A stretch of 8,482 nucleotides of DNA from Planctomycetota bacterium (GTDB lineage: Bacteria; Planctomycetota; Brocadiia; JAJRTI01): assembly GCA_024278415.1 (NCBI GenBank), contig JAJRTI010000408.1:1-8482 (forward strand). The letters run 5' to 3'. The notes below the pieces were generated by a model that was not told where the DNA came from, made no database searches, and was given only the letters and a program-made list of their open reading frames with translations. A program made the translations under genes and the position numbers. Shown piece by piece: positions 1 through 6,880 of the stretch (position 1 is its first letter; each line of letters begins with the position of its first letter).

Positions 1-2774
1 ACCGGCTGGACCAAGCGACCGGCGCGACGCGCGCGGCCTACGGTATCCCCGGGGCCGCCAAGCGCGGAGCGGAGCCGGCCGTCGAGGAGTTCATGGACGT
101 GGCATGGCCCCAGGTCTGGCAGGTCGTGGGGCCGTTCCCAAAGGCTCCCAGAAACAAGCCCCCGCTTCCGCCGGACGCGCTCACATCGGTGCCTGAGCGC
201 GTGACGGTTGGCGGCAAGGAGTACGAGGCCGTTGCGCTCGAAGCCCGGAACGACATCATCGACTTCACCGCGCTCTATGGCGGGTACGGCCTGATGCCGC
301 TGCCGCCAGGCAAGAAGCCGGCCGCATACCCGCGCAAGGGCAAGGGGTTCAGCTACAACGACGTGGGCCGCATCTGCTACGCGTTCGCCAAGATCGACTG
401 CCCCAAAGCGGGCAAGCTGCTGATCGGCGCCGGCGCGGACTGGTGGATGCAGTGGTACCTCGACGGCAAGCCTGTGTTCGATACCCTCAGGTACGGCGAC
501 CTCGGCAACCGCTACAGTTTCTTCAGCCGCAAGCCCTGCTCGCCCCGGAATTTCCTGTTCGAGGTGGACGTGACCCCCGGGGAGCACGCGCTCGCGGTCA
601 TGGTCAAGTCCGGCAGCCGCGGCTGGGCGCTCGCGTCCGCGAGCATGGCCACGCGCGCAAAGGAGGTCCGGCCGATATCGAGGGGCGAGAACCCCAACTT
701 GCCGGACCTCGCGTCCATGGTCTGGGGCTACCTGTCCGTGGCCGACGATCTCGTGCTCGGCAGTTTCAACGTGCCGCTCGAGGCTGGCCAGCCCGCGGAG
801 TCGCAACTGATCTGGCGCTCTGAGAGCAAGGCCGTGTTCGCGCTGGACAAGCAGGACGGTTCGCTCCGGTGGATCTACCGCGCGCGGCCGGGGCGCATCG
901 TGTCGAACATCGAGATCGCATTCGGCGACGGCAGGCTGTTCCTCGTCGACGGCACGTCGAAAGCGGACCTGGTCCGAGCGAGGCGGCGCCACGAGAAACT
1001 CGACGCGAAGCTCACGCTCGTCGCACTGGACATGAAAGACGGATCCGAGTTGTGGCGGCAGGACGACGTGCCCCTGCTGCGCGACCGCTCCGCGCCCACG
1101 CGGCTCAAGTCGAACATCAACCACCTCTTCATGGGCCTGCCCAACTACGGCCACCTCGTGTACGCCAACGGTGTGGTGTTGTTCGGCGTGGACGCGGCGT
1201 ACGACGCGGCGACCGGGAAGCCGCTTTGGCGCAAGAAGGGCCGCACGTTGAAGCTGCCCATCGTGGTCGGCGATCGAATCATCGCACAGCCTTTCGCGTA
1301 CGACCTGCGCACCGGCAAGCAGATTCTCACCAAGGACGAGATGACCGGGCAGAAGGCGCCCTGGCGCTATGTGCGCGAGTATGGGTGCGGACCCGTGAAT
1401 GGCAGCCAGAACCTGCTGTTCTTCCGGTCCGGGGCCGATGGCTTCACCGACTTGAAGGCGGACGCGACCACCAACTTTGGCGGCATTCGGCCGGGCTGTT
1501 CGAGAACCCTCCTGGCCGCCAACGGATTGCTGGTCCACCCCGAAGGCTACAGCGGGTGCGCCTGCTCCTATAGCTTCCAGTGCAGCATGGCCCTCGCGCC
1601 CGGCCCCGCGCGCGGCAACACGTGGTACGTCTTCCCGCGGCTGGCCGCGTACGGCTCCATCAAGCGCCTGGCGGTGAACTTCGGCGCGCCGGGCGACCAG
1701 CGCGATAGCCAAGGCATGGCGTGGCTAGGCTTCCCCAGGCCCATCACGTCGGCCGCCCGGCCCGCGCCGGTGACGGTCGTGATGGAGGACTCGGACTGCT
1801 ACTTCCGGCCGAGCGCGAACGCGTCGATCCGCGGCACGGACGCACCGTGGATCTACACGTCCGGCCTGCGCGGCCGCGGACGCATCGAACTCGGCCTCGC
1901 GCTCCAACCCAACATCGTGATCCCCACGCGGGAGGGAGCCCCGGTGATCGACGGCCAGCTCGACGACCCCTGCTGGGCGGAGGCGCAGATCGTGCCGTTC
2001 GAGAACACGCCCTTCACCATGCTCGGCGCCAACGTCGAACTGCGCGTCTTCAAGGACGCGGAGAACCTCTACTTCGCCTACCACCGCAAAGCTATCGCAC
2101 AGCCCGACGCGCCGGCGACCCAGCTCGGCGCGAGCGACGGCCTGGACGTGTACATTGCGGACCGCAGGAAAAGGATGGGCATCCGCTTCCGCCTGAAGCG
2201 CAACGGCGACGTGTCCGCGCGGTTCGGCACGGTCGACCGATACCGCAAGATCGACCCCTCGTGGCAGGGCGAATGGCGCCACGCGGTGGCCGCGACGCCA
2301 AAGGAGTGGACGGCCGAGATGGCCGTGCCGCTGAAAACACTGACCGACTCCGGGCTCAACCTCAAGCGGCTCATGCTCAACTGCATGTCGCAGAACCTCA
2401 CGACTGCCGGCCTCCAGTCCGTCTTCCTGGTCGATCCGCTTTACGGCAGCGACTTCAGGCGCTGCGTGCGGTTCCGGAACATGATCGACCCGCCCTCAAG
2501 GACGCTCCCCACGCGCGCGTTCACGGTGCGGCTCCACTTCGCGGAACTCGACGCACTCCAGCCTGGTGCGCGCGTCTTCAACGTGGCGATCCAAGGCAAG
2601 CCTGTCGTGGCGAACCTGGACGTGGTGAAGGAGGCGGGCGGCAAGCACACGGCCCTCGTGAAGGAGTTCCACGGCATCAAGGCCACCGACCGGATCACGG
2701 TCGAACTGAGCCCGGCGACCCACGCCGCGTCGTCGCCATTGATCTGCGGGATCGAAGTGGTTGAGGAGAAGTAA
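1..2774 (+). CDS. PQQ-like beta-propeller protein with inserted jelly-roll, CBM9-like and malectin-like domains (5' partial)
   Basis: The frame is open to the left edge, so the gene starts upstream; the Met codon at 93 is internal. Numbering from the first full codon (base 3), 923 residues are visible. Residues 2-16 (LDQATG...YGIP) read as the end of a PQQ-type propeller strand. About 35-220 is a galactose-binding-like jelly roll opening with WQVVGPFP and containing GADWWMQWYLDGK. About 250-630 returns to propeller repeats (ALDKQDGSLRW, DAATGKPLW). This part includes a cysteine cluster (C499, C519, C521, C527) of a kind I recall in such planctomycete-type proteins. About 640-827 is a CBM9/DOMON-like domain (VIDGQLDDPCW, then AENLYFAYH and EMAVPLKTL). 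About 839-923 matches the C-terminal half of malectin (VRLHFAEL, RVFNVAIQGK, ICGIEVVEE). Substrate and enzymatic activity are unknown; a glycan-binding surface or periplasmic role is inferred. The stop is TAA at 2772-2774. Confidence 0.88.
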   Translation, partial: RLDQATGATRAAYGIPGAAKRGAEPAVEEFMDVAWPQVWQVVGPFPKAPRNKPPLPPDALTSVPERVTVGGKEYEAVALEARNDIIDFTALYGGYGLMPLPPGKKPAAYPRKGKGFSYNDVGRICYAFAKIDCPKAGKLLIGAGADWWMQWYLDGKPVFDTLRYGDLGNRYSFFSRKPCSPRNFLFEVDVTPGEHALAVMVKSGSRGWALASASMATRAKEVRPISRGENPNLPDLASMVWGYLSVADDLVLGSFNVPLEAGQPAESQLIWRSESKAVFALDKQDGSLRWIYRARPGRIVSNIEIAFGDGRLFLVDGTSKADLVRARRRHEKLDAKLTLVALDMKDGSELWRQDDVPLLRDRSAPTRLKSNINHLFMGLPNYGHLVYANGVVLFGVDAAYDAATGKPLWRKKGRTLKLPIVVGDRIIAQPFAYDLRTGKQILTKDEMTGQKAPWRYVREYGCGPVNGSQNLLFFRSGADGFTDLKADATTNFGGIRPGCSRTLLAANGLLVHPEGYSGCACSYSFQCSMALAPGPARGNTWYVFPRLAAYGSIKRLAVNFGAPGDQRDSQGMAWLGFPRPITSAARPAPVTVVMEDSDCYFRPSANASIRGTDAPWIYTSGLRGRGRIELGLALQPNIVIPTREGAPVIDGQLDDPCWAEAQIVPFENTPFTMLGANVELRVFKDAENLYFAYHRKAIAQPDAPATQLGASDGLDVYIADRRKRMGIRFRLKRNGDVSARFGTVDRYRKIDPSWQGEWRHAVAATPKEWTAEMAVPLKTLTDSGLNLKRLMLNCMSQNLTTAGLQSVFLVDPLYGSDFRRCVRFRNMIDPPSRTLPTRAFTVRLHFAELDALQPGARVFNVAIQGKPVVANLDVVKEAGGKHTALVKEFHGIKATDRITVELSPATHAASSPLICGIEVVEEK

Positions 2775-2775
2775 G

Positions 2776-2804
2776 GCCTGCCCTGTGTGTGAGCCTCAGC
2801 AGGC
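2776..2804 (+). terminator. weak stem-loop just after the PQQ-like gene
   Basis: GCCTGC (2776-2781) can pair with GCAGGC (2799-2804) across a 17-base loop, starting two bases after the stop codon. There is no T tract, so an intrinsic terminator is only a possibility. The right arm overlaps the 23-bp repeat copy at 2791, so the pairing may belong to the repeat rather than to termination. Confidence 0.25.
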
Positions 2805-2829
2805 GTCGTCGCGAAATGCCGCGCGACGG

Positions 2830-2855
2830 GCGCTTGTAGCGCGCTCGTAAGAGCG
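2830..2855. repeat. two abutting mini-hairpins
   Basis: GCGCT-TGT-AGCGC (2830-2842) is followed by CGCTC-GTAA-GAGCG (2842-2855), sharing one base. Each has a perfect 5-bp stem. They lie inside the segment bounded by the 23-bp direct repeats. Confidence 0.55.
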
Positions 2856-2891
2856 TCTCTGGCCGGTAAATGCGGGAAACCACAGAACGGA

Positions 2892-2907
2892 ACGCACTGA
2901 CGTGCGT
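2892..2907. repeat. perfect 6-bp hairpin
   Basis: ACGCAC-TGAC-GTGCGT. It is directly followed by GCTACCAGC, related to the GCTACCA motif at 3096-3102. Confidence 0.55.
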
Positions 2908-3019
2908 GCTACCAGCGGGCTCCGTGCATTTCGCGACAGAGCCTCAGTAGGCGTCGTCGCGTTGTTCTGGGGGTGCGGCCGCCTGCACCAGCACGGTAGC
3001 CGACCGGGCCGCACGCTAG

Positions 3020-3039
3020 CCGCATGCGCCAGCATGCGG
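3020..3039. repeat. perfect 8-bp hairpin
   Basis: CCGCATGC-GCCA-GCATGCGG, a perfect 8-bp stem with a four-base loop. No T run follows, so it is not an obvious intrinsic terminator. Confidence 0.7.
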
Positions 3040-3211
3040 GAGGACAAATGCCAAAACGAACATCGCGCGTCCTCTCGCCCCCCTGTGTGGGTGCGGCTAC
3101 CAACAACAGGGTTCTTCGCTGTTTCGTGTGGGTAAGCCTATGGTTGTTTCGTGGTCTGCAATGGCGAAGTCACAGAGGAACGGAGGCCACGAAGTCACCA
3201 AGTTCCCTAGC

Positions 3212-3226
3212 GCGGCCGTTGGCCGC
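3212..3226. repeat. perfect 6-bp hairpin with GTT loop
   Basis: GCGGCC-GTT-GGCCGC, an all-GC 6-bp stem. It is immediately downstream of the short-period purine-rich tract at 3171-3203. Confidence 0.6.
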
Positions 3227-3299
3227 AACCCAATGGGCAGATGGATCCCACGGGTGGCAGGGCGTACCCACGGATGCAGAGGCACACATCAGCGGAATA

Positions 3300-3318
3300 C
3301 CACAGGCTTGCCCTGTGG
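3300..3318. repeat. perfect 7-bp hairpin
   Basis: CCACAGG-CTTGC-CCTGTGG. The stem sequence is unrelated to the neighbouring hairpins, although the overall dimensions are the same. Confidence 0.6.
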
Positions 3319-3427
3319 TTGTTCATGTGGGCCACGTATCCGGGCAGTGGACCGGGCCCAATGCCATTCACACAAGGCGGGCTTTGCCCACAACCGAAAC
3401 GAACCGCGCGGCGCGCCTTTTTGGAGT

Positions 3428-3467
3428 GCGCCGGCAGAGTCCCGCATGTGCGGGACGGCGACGGCGC
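3428..3467. repeat. 40-bp nested palindrome between TTTTTGGAGT and TTTGGCTTCC flanks
   Basis: An inner perfect stem GTCCCGCA/TGCGGGAC (3439-3446 and 3449-3456) sits inside an outer stem GCGCCG/CGGCGC (3428-3433 and 3462-3467). The two are separated by symmetrical 5-base internal loops. The flanks TTTTTGGAGTGCG and GCGCTTTGGCTTCCGAGCG resemble an intergenic repeat I recall from Verrucomicrobia/Lentisphaerae-type genomes, in which the core palindrome varies. That recollection is not verified here. The symmetry is seen directly in the sequence. Confidence 0.7.
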
Positions 3468-3576
3468 TTTGGCTTCCGAGCGTCGCTGGTGTGCGAGGTC
3501 ACGATGGCCATCTTCCAAAACAGAATCAGCCTGCTTCCGCAGGGCTTCTCTGCCTCGCGTCATCGCATCGAGAAGC

Positions 3577-3590
3577 CGCGCTCAAGCGCG
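3577..3590. repeat. perfect 6-bp hairpin with CA loop
   Basis: CGCGCT-CA-AGCGCG. The stated 2-base loop would relax to a longer loop in solution. It is the first of three hairpins closely spaced between 3577 and 3668. Confidence 0.5.
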
Positions 3591-3615
3591 CTCCTGCCCA
3601 CGAAGGCAAGGTTTG

Positions 3616-3642
3616 TTGCCCACCACGTGAACGTGGTGGCAA
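3616..3642. repeat. 12-bp hairpin with one bulged C
   Basis: TTGCC-C-ACCACGT pairs with ACGTGGTGGCAA around a GA loop, giving 12 base pairs and one unpaired C. It is the longest stem in the intergenic tract and is separated from the next hairpin by only six bases. Confidence 0.7.
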
Positions 3643-3648
3643 GGCCGA

Positions 3649-3668
3649 CAGCCAGCTAAAGCTGGCTG
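3649..3668. repeat. perfect 8-bp hairpin with TAAA loop
   Basis: CAGCCAGC-TAAA-GCTGGCTG, perfect over 8 bp. No T tract follows. Confidence 0.7.
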
Positions 3669-3721
3669 AATCTGGCGCCCCTGCGCAAGGACCAAGATGA
3701 CCACGCGTGACGCGCTATGCC

Positions 3722-3796
3722 CTAAGTCAATGGCACTGGGCCGCCGTTGAAGAGCCACCTGCCGGTCATGAGCAGCCGGCCGTCGGCCAAGCACGC
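3722..3796 (-). pseudogene. possible remnant of a minus-strand gene (BNR/sialidase-like or Kelch-like motif)
   Basis: Reading the minus strand from 3790 to the TAG at 3722-3724 gives LADGRLLMTGRW followed by about a dozen residues. A Leu-x-Asp-Gly-Arg-Leu/Val-x-x-Thr-Gly pattern is common in BNR sialidase-like and Kelch-like propeller strands. Just upstream on the same strand but in another frame is GGFTVFTRILA followed by a stop. This could be the frameshifted end of an eroded exo-sialidase-type gene. The match is only about ten residues in GC-rich DNA and may be chance. Confidence 0.2.
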
Positions 3797-3880
3797 TAGT
3801 AGGCAGGGCTCACGCCAAGATCCGCGTGAAAACCGTGAAGCCGCCAGCATGATTGAAAGGAGGCCGTTCTGCGGTTTCCC

Positions 3881-3909
3881 TTGACGACCGGGCGGCCGGG
3901 CCGTACACT
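3881..3909 (+). promoter_or_regulatory. sigma70-type promoter for the DUF4838 gene
   Basis: TTGACG (3881-3886; 5 of 6 match to the -35 consensus) is followed by exactly 17 bases and TACACT (3904-3909; 4 of 6 match to the -10). Transcription would start near 3916, giving an untranslated leader of about 40 bases before the ATG at 3958. The site lies downstream of the in-frame ATG at 3853, which argues that this upstream Met is not the start. Confidence 0.6.
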
Positions 3910-3945
3910 CGCCCGCACCCGCCAAGTCGCCACCGCACCCGCACT

Positions 3946-3949
3946 GGAG
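3946..3949 (+). promoter_or_regulatory. ribosome binding site deciding the DUF4838 start
   Basis: GGAG is followed by eight bases (3950-3957) and ATG at 3958. With the signal peptide that begins at this Met, it selects 3958 over the longer open frame starting at 3853. Confidence 0.75.
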
Positions 3950-3957
3950 TTGAGAGA

Positions 3958-6813
3958 ATGCCACGAATCAGCAGTATCCTGGTTCTGGCCGCCGCGCTGG
4001 CCGCGTGGCGCGCGTATTCGCTGGACATCGTGACAGGCGGCGCGTCGACGTACACGATTGTGATCCCCGACCGCCCGGTCCAGAGCGTCGTGTACGCGGC
4101 GAAGGAGTTGCAGAGCTATCTGCACCGCATCACTGGGGGGGAACTGCCTATCGTGGCAGAGGCTGAAGCGCCCGCGGCCAACCGCATCTTCGTTGGCCCT
4201 TGCGCGGCGACCGCGGCCGCGGGCGTCAAGACCTCGAAGTGGGAGCGATTCGTCGCACGCGCGGTCGGGAGAGACCTGTTCATCGTCGGCGGCGACACGA
4301 AAGGCGCGGCTCTGAACCGCTTTACGCGCACGGGCACGCTGTACGGCGTTTACGGCATCCTAGAGCGATTCGGCGGAGTGCGGTGGCTGTGGCCGGGCGA
4401 GCTGGGGGAGGTCGTCCCGCGCTCGCCGAACTTCCGCGTGCCCGACGACCTGAACGTGGAGGACGGCCCCGATTTTCGCATCCGCAATCTCTGGCTCACG
4501 TATCGCAACCCCGGCTGGGTCGCCAAGGCCTACCAGACGTGGTGGCGCCGCACGGGACAGGGCCAGGACATCGCCGGCAACGCGGGGCATGCGTACGGCC
4601 GCCTGCTGGGCGACCAGCTCTTCGACGAACATCCCGAATACTACGCCCAAGTCCGCGGCGAGAGACGGCCCATGCTCGGGAGGCGCGGGCAGATTTGCAC
4701 AACCCACCCGGAAGTCGTCAAGCTCTGCGCGCAGGCGGCCGCGAAAAACCCAAAGGACATCGTCCCCATCTCGCCCAACGACGGTTCGGGCTTCTGCGAG
4801 TGCGACCGATGCCGCTCGCTTGACGCGCCTGACCACACCATGAAGTGGGGCAACGGGCGGATGGTCTGCCTGACGGATCGTATCTTCACCTTCGCCAGCC
4901 AGGTCGCCGACCGCGGCCACGCGATCAACCCGGCGAAACTCTTCGGACACTTCTGCTACACCTTCTTCAAGCCGCCGCCGGCCCGGCTCGAGGATCTGTC
5001 GGACCATCTCGTGCTGTTTTTTGCCTACGGCTGCCACTGGTATCGCGACCCGCAGATGCGCAAGCTGTATCATGGCTACATCAACGCCTGGTCGCGCTAC
5101 GGCAACCCCATGGTGGCTCGCGAGTACTACGGGCTCATCTACTGGCACGGCCTGCCCAACATCCACACGCGACTGATTGAAGAAGACATCCAGTACATCC
5201 GGGCCCGGGGCTTCATCGGCCTGCAAAGCGAAATGTGCTACGACTTCGCAACCCACGGGCCGAACTACTACCTCGCGGCGAAGTTGCTGTGGGATGCAGA
5301 CCGGACGCGTGCCGAAATCCTCGCCGACTACTACCGCGCGGGCTTCGGGCCGGCCGCGGGCGACGTGGCGGAGTATTTCGACGTCTTCGAGCGCCGGCTG
5401 GCCTCGCTGGGCGCCGGCGCGTGCGGGGCCGGCTCCAGCAATGTCAACAACTTGGCCGTGCAGTTTGACGCGCGCACGGTGGCCGCCGCGCGCGCCGTGC
5501 TGCAACGGGCCTACACCCGCACCAACGACCACACGATCAAAGCGCGGCTCGACTTCATCCGCATCGGCTTGGAATACACCGACGCGACCGCGCGGCTGGT
5601 GGGGCTGCTCAAGAAGCTCAACGGCGCGGGCATGGCCTTCGCCCGGCTCGACCCCGCCGGGACGGCGCCGCCCGCGGACCGCAAGCAGGTCATGGATTGG
5701 GTGATGCAGGCCAAGGCGCTCCACGACCGGCGCTGGAAGATCATCGAGTCCCAAGGCCGGCTTCCCGCCCTGCACCGCGCGGCGCTGGAGTATTTCGAGC
5801 GCCGCGCGGGCTGGGGCCGAACCTTGCAGGCCCGTTACGATATCCTGGCCGATGAGGCGGGACGCTTCCAAGAGCTGCCGTTGGCCTGGCGCTTCGCGGT
5901 CGAGGGCAAGGGACAAGGCGTAGCGGCCGGATGGCACACGCCCGGCTTCGACGACTCGGCATGGGAGACGCTCAACACAAACCAGCCCTGGGAAAAGCAG
6001 GGCCACGAGGGCCTCGACGGGGTCGGCTGGTACCGCGTGGCCTTCGACGTGACCCAAGAGCAGGCCGCGGCCGCCCGCGTCGTCCTGCGGCTCGGCGCAA
6101 TCGACGAAGACGGGTGGGTGTGGCTCAACCGCGAGAAGCTCGGAGAGATTATCTTCGACGCCCACAAGAACCCGGATAGCTGGAAGATGCCGCTCGACCT
6201 GGACGTCACCGGCAAGCTGAAACCGGGCGGGAACGTGCTCGCCGTGCGGGTGCGCGACCGGTCGGGCATGGGCGGGCTGTGGAAGCCCTGTTGCCTGATC
6301 TACGGACGAGAGGCGCCCAACTTGCTCGAGAACGGGTCGTTCGAGAACGGGACGAAGGGCTGGTCGTTCGGCGGCCGAGGCGAGGTCTCCCACAGAATCA
6401 TCGGCTCCAACGGGTACAAATCGCGGCACTGCCTCGAGGTGCACATTCCCGAAGATCCCGACGCCCACTGGTCGATGAACACGCTGGTCGAGGTGGCGCC
6501 CGGCGCTCGCTACGCGTTCAGCTTCCGCTACAAGACACGCGGCGTTGGCGTGAACCCCAAGGTCGCGAGTTCGCCGGCCATTCGCTTCATCATGCGCGAC
6601 GCGGCCCGCAAGCCGGTCACGCCGCCGAGGGGCCCCGGTTACGTTTGGTCGTCCATCAACCCGCCGGCGAACACCGACGACTGGCTGGAGGCGACCATCT
6701 ATGTCAAGGCCATCCCGCGCGCCGCGAGCATGTACGTGACCCTGTTCATCCACCGTCCAGGCACGTGGCGCCTGGACGACGTACGCCTCTGGAAACTGAA
6801 CGCGAAGAAGTAG
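3958..6813 (+). CDS. Secreted DUF4838 protein with GH2-like sugar-binding and CBM4/9-like domains
   Basis: 951 residues. Residues 1-21 form a signal peptide (basic start, hydrophobic ILVLAAALAAW core, likely cleavage after AYS). About 22-155 resembles the N-terminal domain of GH67 alpha-glucuronidases (VYAAKELQSYLHRITGGELP; GTLYGVYGILERFGGVRWLWPGELG at about 127). About 165-440 is the DUF4838 core, with SPNDGSGFCECDRC at 272-285 and LQSEMCYDF at 422-430. About 440-640 is mostly helical. About 641-786 is a GH2-type jelly roll (FDDSAWETL, GVGWYRVAFDV, VWLNREKLGE). About 787-948 is a CBM4/9-like domain opening NLLENGSFENG. DUF4838 proteins are widespread in glycan-degrading bacteria, but to my knowledge their reaction is unproven; a glycoside-hydrolase-like role outside the cytoplasmic membrane is inferred. 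It has its own promoter and sits 1.18 kb after the PQQ-like gene, so it is not clearly co-transcribed. Confidence 0.9.
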   Translation: MPRISSILVLAAALAAWRAYSLDIVTGGASTYTIVIPDRPVQSVVYAAKELQSYLHRITGGELPIVAEAEAPAANRIFVGPCAATAAAGVKTSKWERFVARAVGRDLFIVGGDTKGAALNRFTRTGTLYGVYGILERFGGVRWLWPGELGEVVPRSPNFRVPDDLNVEDGPDFRIRNLWLTYRNPGWVAKAYQTWWRRTGQGQDIAGNAGHAYGRLLGDQLFDEHPEYYAQVRGERRPMLGRRGQICTTHPEVVKLCAQAAAKNPKDIVPISPNDGSGFCECDRCRSLDAPDHTMKWGNGRMVCLTDRIFTFASQVADRGHAINPAKLFGHFCYTFFKPPPARLEDLSDHLVLFFAYGCHWYRDPQMRKLYHGYINAWSRYGNPMVAREYYGLIYWHGLPNIHTRLIEEDIQYIRARGFIGLQSEMCYDFATHGPNYYLAAKLLWDADRTRAEILADYYRAGFGPAAGDVAEYFDVFERRLASLGAGACGAGSSNVNNLAVQFDARTVAAARAVLQRAYTRTNDHTIKARLDFIRIGLEYTDATARLVGLLKKLNGAGMAFARLDPAGTAPPADRKQVMDWVMQAKALHDRRWKIIESQGRLPALHRAALEYFERRAGWGRTLQARYDILADEAGRFQELPLAWRFAVEGKGQGVAAGWHTPGFDDSAWETLNTNQPWEKQGHEGLDGVGWYRVAFDVTQEQAAAARVVLRLGAIDEDGWVWLNREKLGEIIFDAHKNPDSWKMPLDLDVTGKLKPGGNVLAVRVRDRSGMGGLWKPCCLIYGREAPNLLENGSFENGTKGWSFGGRGEVSHRIIGSNGYKSRHCLEVHIPEDPDAHWSMNTLVEVAPGARYAFSFRYKTRGVGVNPKVASSPAIRFIMRDAARKPVTPPRGPGYVWSSINPPANTDDWLEATIYVKAIPRAASMYVTLFIHRPGTWRLDDVRLWKLNAKK

Positions 6814-6880
6814 TGCCACGCGGCCCTTGGCGCGCGGCTGCCTAACGCGGGCTTGGTCCGCAACCAAAGGGGAGCGGATG

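Larger units (their letters stand above)
2791..2961. repeat. 23-bp direct repeat pair, plus 12-bp inverted arms
   Basis: GAGCCTCAGCAGGCGTCGTC plus GCG (2791-2813) recurs at 2939-2961 with a single change (C to T at the tenth base). Between them, GTCGCGAAATGC (2808-2819) is matched by its reverse complement GCATTTCGCGAC (2926-2937). The enclosed segment is therefore flanked by both direct and inverted copies. This layout would fit a small inserted cassette, or one repeat unit present twice and partly inverted. No ORF inside it is convincing. Confidence 0.75.
2775..3957. other. 1.18-kb intergenic tract without a credible intact gene, rich in short palindromes
   Basis: All frames hold only short, mutually overlapping ORFs with arginine- and proline-rich translations, no recognisable domain and no convincing ribosome site. 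The tract is instead packed with compact hairpins with stems of 5-12 bp and loops of 2-5 bases. It also has one 23-bp direct repeat, a pair of 12-bp inverted arms, a GTGCGGCTACCA-like motif in both orientations (3091-3102 and, inverted, 2995-3002), and short periodic runs. The last 80 bases carry the promoter and ribosome site of the next gene. It looks like an accumulation site for small non-coding repeats and gene debris rather than a normal spacer. Confidence 0.75.

Noticed and set aside
1725..2282. 185-codon minus-strand ORF
   Set aside because: It is antisense to the CBM9-like part of the PQQ-like gene, with low-complexity Arg/Val/Asp composition.
3024..3700. Overlapping plus-strand ORFs of 129-211 codons (for example 3024-3659, 3128-3700, 3241-3630)
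   Set aside because: All three frames are open over the same palindrome-rich DNA, translations show no domain, and none has a proper ribosome site. GC-rich sequence with few stops explains them.
2775..3700. CRISPR array
   Set aside because: There are repeated hairpins but no constant repeat at regular spacing; the only exact longer repeat occurs twice. No cas gene is visible.
3853..3957. Upstream in-frame extension of the DUF4838 gene from the ATG at 3853
   Set aside because: The promoter (3881-3909) and ribosome site (3946-3949) lie inside this extension, and the signal peptide begins only at 3958.
2775..3957. tRNA, structured riboswitch or attachment site
   Set aside because: The hairpins are isolated simple stems. 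I found no cloverleaf, T-loop sequence, known riboswitch core or integrase nearby.
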